Of a stretch of 64,000 nt of DNA, positions 63,105 to 64,000 are shown one piece after another; the first letter of the stretch is position 1; each line of letters starts with the position of its first letter. Source of the DNA: Epiperipatus broadwayi (Eukaryota > Onychophora > Udeonychophora > Euonychophora > Peripatidae); contig JAQFVV010012973.1 of assembly GCA_028023455.1 (NCBI GenBank), forward strand, positions 179,501 through 243,500, given 5' to 3'. The translations under genes were made by a program, and so were the position numbers. A model generated the notes under the pieces. It worked only from the letters and a program-made list of their open reading frames with translations. It searched no databases and was not told where the DNA came from.

Positions 63105-63690
63105 TATCTTTTCAGCATATATGTGTTTAGGTGGTTCAGTGTTAATCCTACTCTAAATAGAATTATTGGAGTAGATATGGAATATAAATTAATGTATAAT
63201 TAAAATAAATGCTTAATGGGTTTAGGTAAATTGTTAGAAGTTTTTTTGTATAAATGAGAGAGAGGGGGGGGGGAATGTTTATATTTGTTTTATATTCAAA
63301 TCCATTTACTTCTGTTTCTAATCACGACTCAATCCTTTTTTCTTTTTTTTTTTAATTATTAGAATTATATTGTTTTATATTCATTTAAATATATAGTTTA
63401 GGAATGTAGTTTTAAGATGGGTTTTAGATAAAATTTAAAAAAAGGGGGAGGTTTTTGGAAATTAGAGTTGGTATTTAAATTTGTATAGAAAGATTCTTGG
63501 ATGATTTTAAGATATATTTGTAATTAAATAATGTAAAAGAAAGAGTAATAAAATATAGCAGTGGGAGAAAGATGTAAGTAAAATATATTTCTATATGTTT
63601 AATATGTTTGTTACTGTTTATGTTAATGTAAGAGAAAGTTTTTATGTAATTGAAGTTTATTTGTTGATATGTATTTAATATTGTTGCAGA

Positions 63691-63733
63691 TCCTTGAAAA
63701 TGACTGTATGAGATAAAACAGTTGAAACGTTGG
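63691..63733 (+). other. Conserved terminal hairpin + GAAACGTTGG, right arm
   Basis: TCCTTGAAAATG, hairpin ACTGT/ACAGT (loop ATGAGATAAA), TGAAACGTTGG. The layout resembles a hammerhead 3' core (stem II, GAAA, short ACGT palindrome), but the 5' core does not read CTGANGA. Confidence 0.75.
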
Positions 63734-63892
63734 AGTTTTGTATTATATAAATGTATATATATGTTCAGTATTGAGATAAAAAAATAAAGTTTTTGAAAAG
63801 AAAAAGGAGGATTTTTAATTTGTTGATATTATTGTAGAACATATATATTTTAAAAGAAAAAGTGGATGTACTTTTGCTGTGTTATTATATGT

Positions 63893-64000
63893 GATTATTA
63901 TTATCATAAATGAAAACATAATGGATGAAATTAGTCATAGAATTAAACTTGAATGATTTGCTTTTTGTTAGAAACAACTTAGTAATAAAAGAAAATTTGC
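63893..64000 (+). pseudogene. RTE-type LINE, continuation 3' of the Penelope insertion
   Basis: After the second copy of the 17-bp target repeat, the LINE frame resumes with NIMDEISHRIKLE, matching MNKINHRIKLGWNAFS of the fragment at 53.8 kb. It runs off the window. This shows the 2.33-kb element split one LINE copy. Confidence 0.75.

Larger units (their letters stand above)
62787..63147. repeat. Palindrome of two opposed hammerhead repeat units
   Basis: The left arm (about 62787-62935, CACTGAAACACCTAAACATA outward) and right arm (about 62985-63147) are inverted copies. Each carries a ribozyme near its middle and a short stretch of the family body near the centre (GTCCATTAA, TCTATCTTAATATA). 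The B-box end is replaced by unrelated sequence that is itself part of the palindrome. It lies directly 3' of the endonuclease frame, inside the Penelope-like insertion. Confidence 0.8.
61548..63909. mobile_element. Penelope-like element inserted in the RTE LINE, 17-bp target duplication
   Basis: Perfect direct repeats GATTATTATTATCATAA at 61548-61564 and 63893-63909 bound a 2.33-kb insertion. Inside, a left arm (about 61565-62150) and a right arm (about 63165-63835) are inverted copies of one terminal sequence of about 590 bp. The right arm has an extra stretch of about 65 bp near 63300-63365. Between them lie the GIY-YIG endonuclease frame and a ribozyme palindrome. The reverse transcriptase that normally precedes the endonuclease is missing, so the copy is internally truncated. 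Inverted and partial terminal repeats and variable target duplications are known in Penelope-like elements. Confidence 0.85.

Noticed and set aside
63691-63733. Canonical hammerhead at the Penelope arm ends
   Set aside because: The 3' side (hairpin, GAAA, ACGT) fits but the 5' side reads CTTGAAAA, not CTGANGA. Only similarity of layout is claimed.

Overview
The window is extremely AT-rich, CpG-poor eukaryotic DNA with no recognisable intact host gene, no rRNA or tRNA gene, and dense remnants of mobile elements. The mix (Penelope-like element with a GIY-YIG endonuclease, RTE-type and other LINEs, a hAT transposon, a KRBA2/SCAND3-type integrase, and hammerhead-ribozyme repeats with tRNA-like promoter boxes) points to an invertebrate animal nuclear genome. 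I cannot name the phylum. It looks intergenic or deep intronic, and almost every open frame is chance or a decayed transposon frame.

Layout. 0-9 kb: AT-rich spacer, one diverged copy of the ribozyme repeat (430-760), a CpG-retaining block (1.54-4.6 kb), a Penelope-end fragment (4.7 kb), an inverted-repeat element (5.5-5.9 kb) and a pure (TAC)80(TAT)11 microsatellite (8.9 kb). 9-24 kb: a fold-back composite with a 14-bp target duplication (11.5-12.3 kb), a tandem array of ribozyme-family units (17.3-19.5 kb), a decayed integrase gene (19.5-20.9 kb), a palindromic retroposon (22.4 kb) and a long hairpin (23.8-24.0 kb). 24-43 kb: a minus-strand LINE remnant, a second CpG-retaining block (26.6-28.7 kb), a 480-bp tandem ribozyme repeat (34.7-35.3 kb) and a minisatellite (40.1 kb). 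43-64 kb: a 2.7-kb hAT element, inverted ribozyme repeats (46.1-47.1 kb), two more palindromic retroposons (48.7 and 52.2 kb), an RTE tail (53.7 kb), a LINE with endonuclease and RT remnants (57.3-59.5 kb), and an RTE reverse transcriptase (60.7-61.5 kb, resuming at 63.9 kb) split by a Penelope-like insertion with a 17-bp target duplication.

The most notable system is a repeat family carrying a type I hammerhead ribozyme with a tiny palindromic stem III. There are nine copies in the window and four keep an intact core. Stem III covaries, and Pol III-like A and B boxes lie just downstream. Two loci repeat the unit at 475-480 bp spacing, as expected of a retrozyme or Sm-alpha-like element. A second pattern is that several fold-back or palindromic insertions carry 13-17-bp direct target duplications, which suggests target-primed insertion, possibly by Penelope-type machinery, rather than DNA transposition.
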